Source of the DNA: Thermomicrobiaceae bacterium
Lineage (GTDB): Bacteria > Chloroflexota > Chloroflexia > Thermomicrobiales > Thermomicrobiaceae
Reading direction: 5' to 3'
Length of the DNA: 5,480 bases
Assembly (NCBI GenBank): GCA_025966355.1
Contig: JAICWZ010000151.1
Coordinates: 1 to 5,480, forward strand
In this document: piece by piece, positions 5,301-5,480 of the stretch
Layout: each line of letters starts with the position of its first letter
How positions within the stretch are numbered: position 1 is the first letter of the stretch
Notes under the pieces: model-generated
The model's input: the letters and a program-made list of their open reading frames with translations, nothing else
Told to the model about the DNA's origin: nothing
The model's database searches: none
Translations under genes and position numbers: made by a program

Positions 5301-5480
5301 TTACCCCTGGGGTGATTCGAGTTGTTGCAGGCGCGCGCGAACAGTCCCCGGATCGCGTTCCGCCGACGAGAGCGATTGCCAGATGCCATCTATCGTTCGG
5401 TCGAGCGCCGCGACTACCCGCTCCGCGCCAATCCAGAGCGCGACGTGATTCCCGCCTTTGGCGCCGCGACGCGAGACGAG
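5301..5480 (-). CDS. C-terminal fragment of an unrecognised protein, cut by the window edge
   Basis: An open leftward frame enters from the right edge and ends in TAA at 5303-5301, giving the last 59 residues of a larger protein. Seen: the sequence runs through RRGAKGGNHVALWIGAERVV, then AALDRTIDGIWQSLSSAERD, and ends RLQQLESPQG. Codons strongly favour G or C in the third position, as in the neighbouring genes, which supports real coding. It looks like a soluble alpha/beta segment followed by an amphipathic C-terminal helix. I do not recognise the family and assign no function. It lies on the same strand as rex, with a 248-bp gap and a promoter between them, so rex is probably transcribed separately. 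Confidence 0.6.
   Translation of the reverse strand, partial: LVSRRGAKGGNHVALWIGAERVVAALDRTIDGIWQSLSSAERDPGTVRARLQQLESPQG

Noticed and set aside
1..5480. Search for CRISPR arrays, transposon ends, tandem repeats, phage or toxin-antitoxin modules
   Set aside because: No direct repeat series, no transposase-like protein and no small paired-gene cassette was seen; the genes are housekeeping, regulatory or metabolic.

Overview
This is a GC-rich bacterial window of mostly ordinary genes. I see no CRISPR array, insertion sequence, phage module, rRNA or tRNA. The lineage is most likely a Gram-positive-type or deep-branching bacterium, and Chloroflexota/Thermomicrobia is my best guess. That guess rests on the high GC, the use of TTG/GTG starts, a Rex redox repressor and an HemY-type oxygen-dependent porphyrinogen oxidase. 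It is an inference from protein character only; no phylogenetic marker was tested.

Left part (1-2607, + strand): the 3' part of hemY (late haem synthesis), then a RimI-like GNAT acetyltransferase with a TTG start and a good Shine-Dalgarno, then a FadR-subfamily GntR regulator (wHTH plus FCD ligand domain). The gaps between them are about 130-140 bp, so they need not form one operon. The GntR gene ends 3 bp from the end of a convergent gene.

Middle (2611-3576, - strand): a cyclase-family (PF04199; kynurenine formamidase/isatin hydrolase-like) metal-dependent hydrolase of the long ~320-residue type. It is followed by a 317-bp divergent intergenic region. That region holds a GC-rich hairpin, a candidate -10 for the cyclase gene, and a well-formed promoter for the next rightward gene with a 16-bp palindrome at the predicted transcription start.

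Right part: a small four-helix membrane protein of unknown function (3894-4349, +) faces rex (4358-5053, -), the NADH/NAD+-sensing repressor; their stop codons are 8 bp apart. Upstream of rex lie about 250 bp without a gene. They carry a good promoter 200 bp from the start codon, a 10-bp perfect palindrome, and a second palindrome beside the start codon. The right edge carries the last 59 codons of a leftward gene (5301-5480) that I do not recognise.

Functional links are loose: hemY (aerobic haem synthesis) and rex (redox control of respiration and fermentation) both belong to oxygen/redox physiology. The GntR and cyclase genes could be a regulator and catabolic enzyme pair, but their tail-to-tail arrangement is not proof. 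The least explained elements are the 4-TM protein with its promoter/operator arrangement, the long rex leader, and the unidentified C-terminal fragment.
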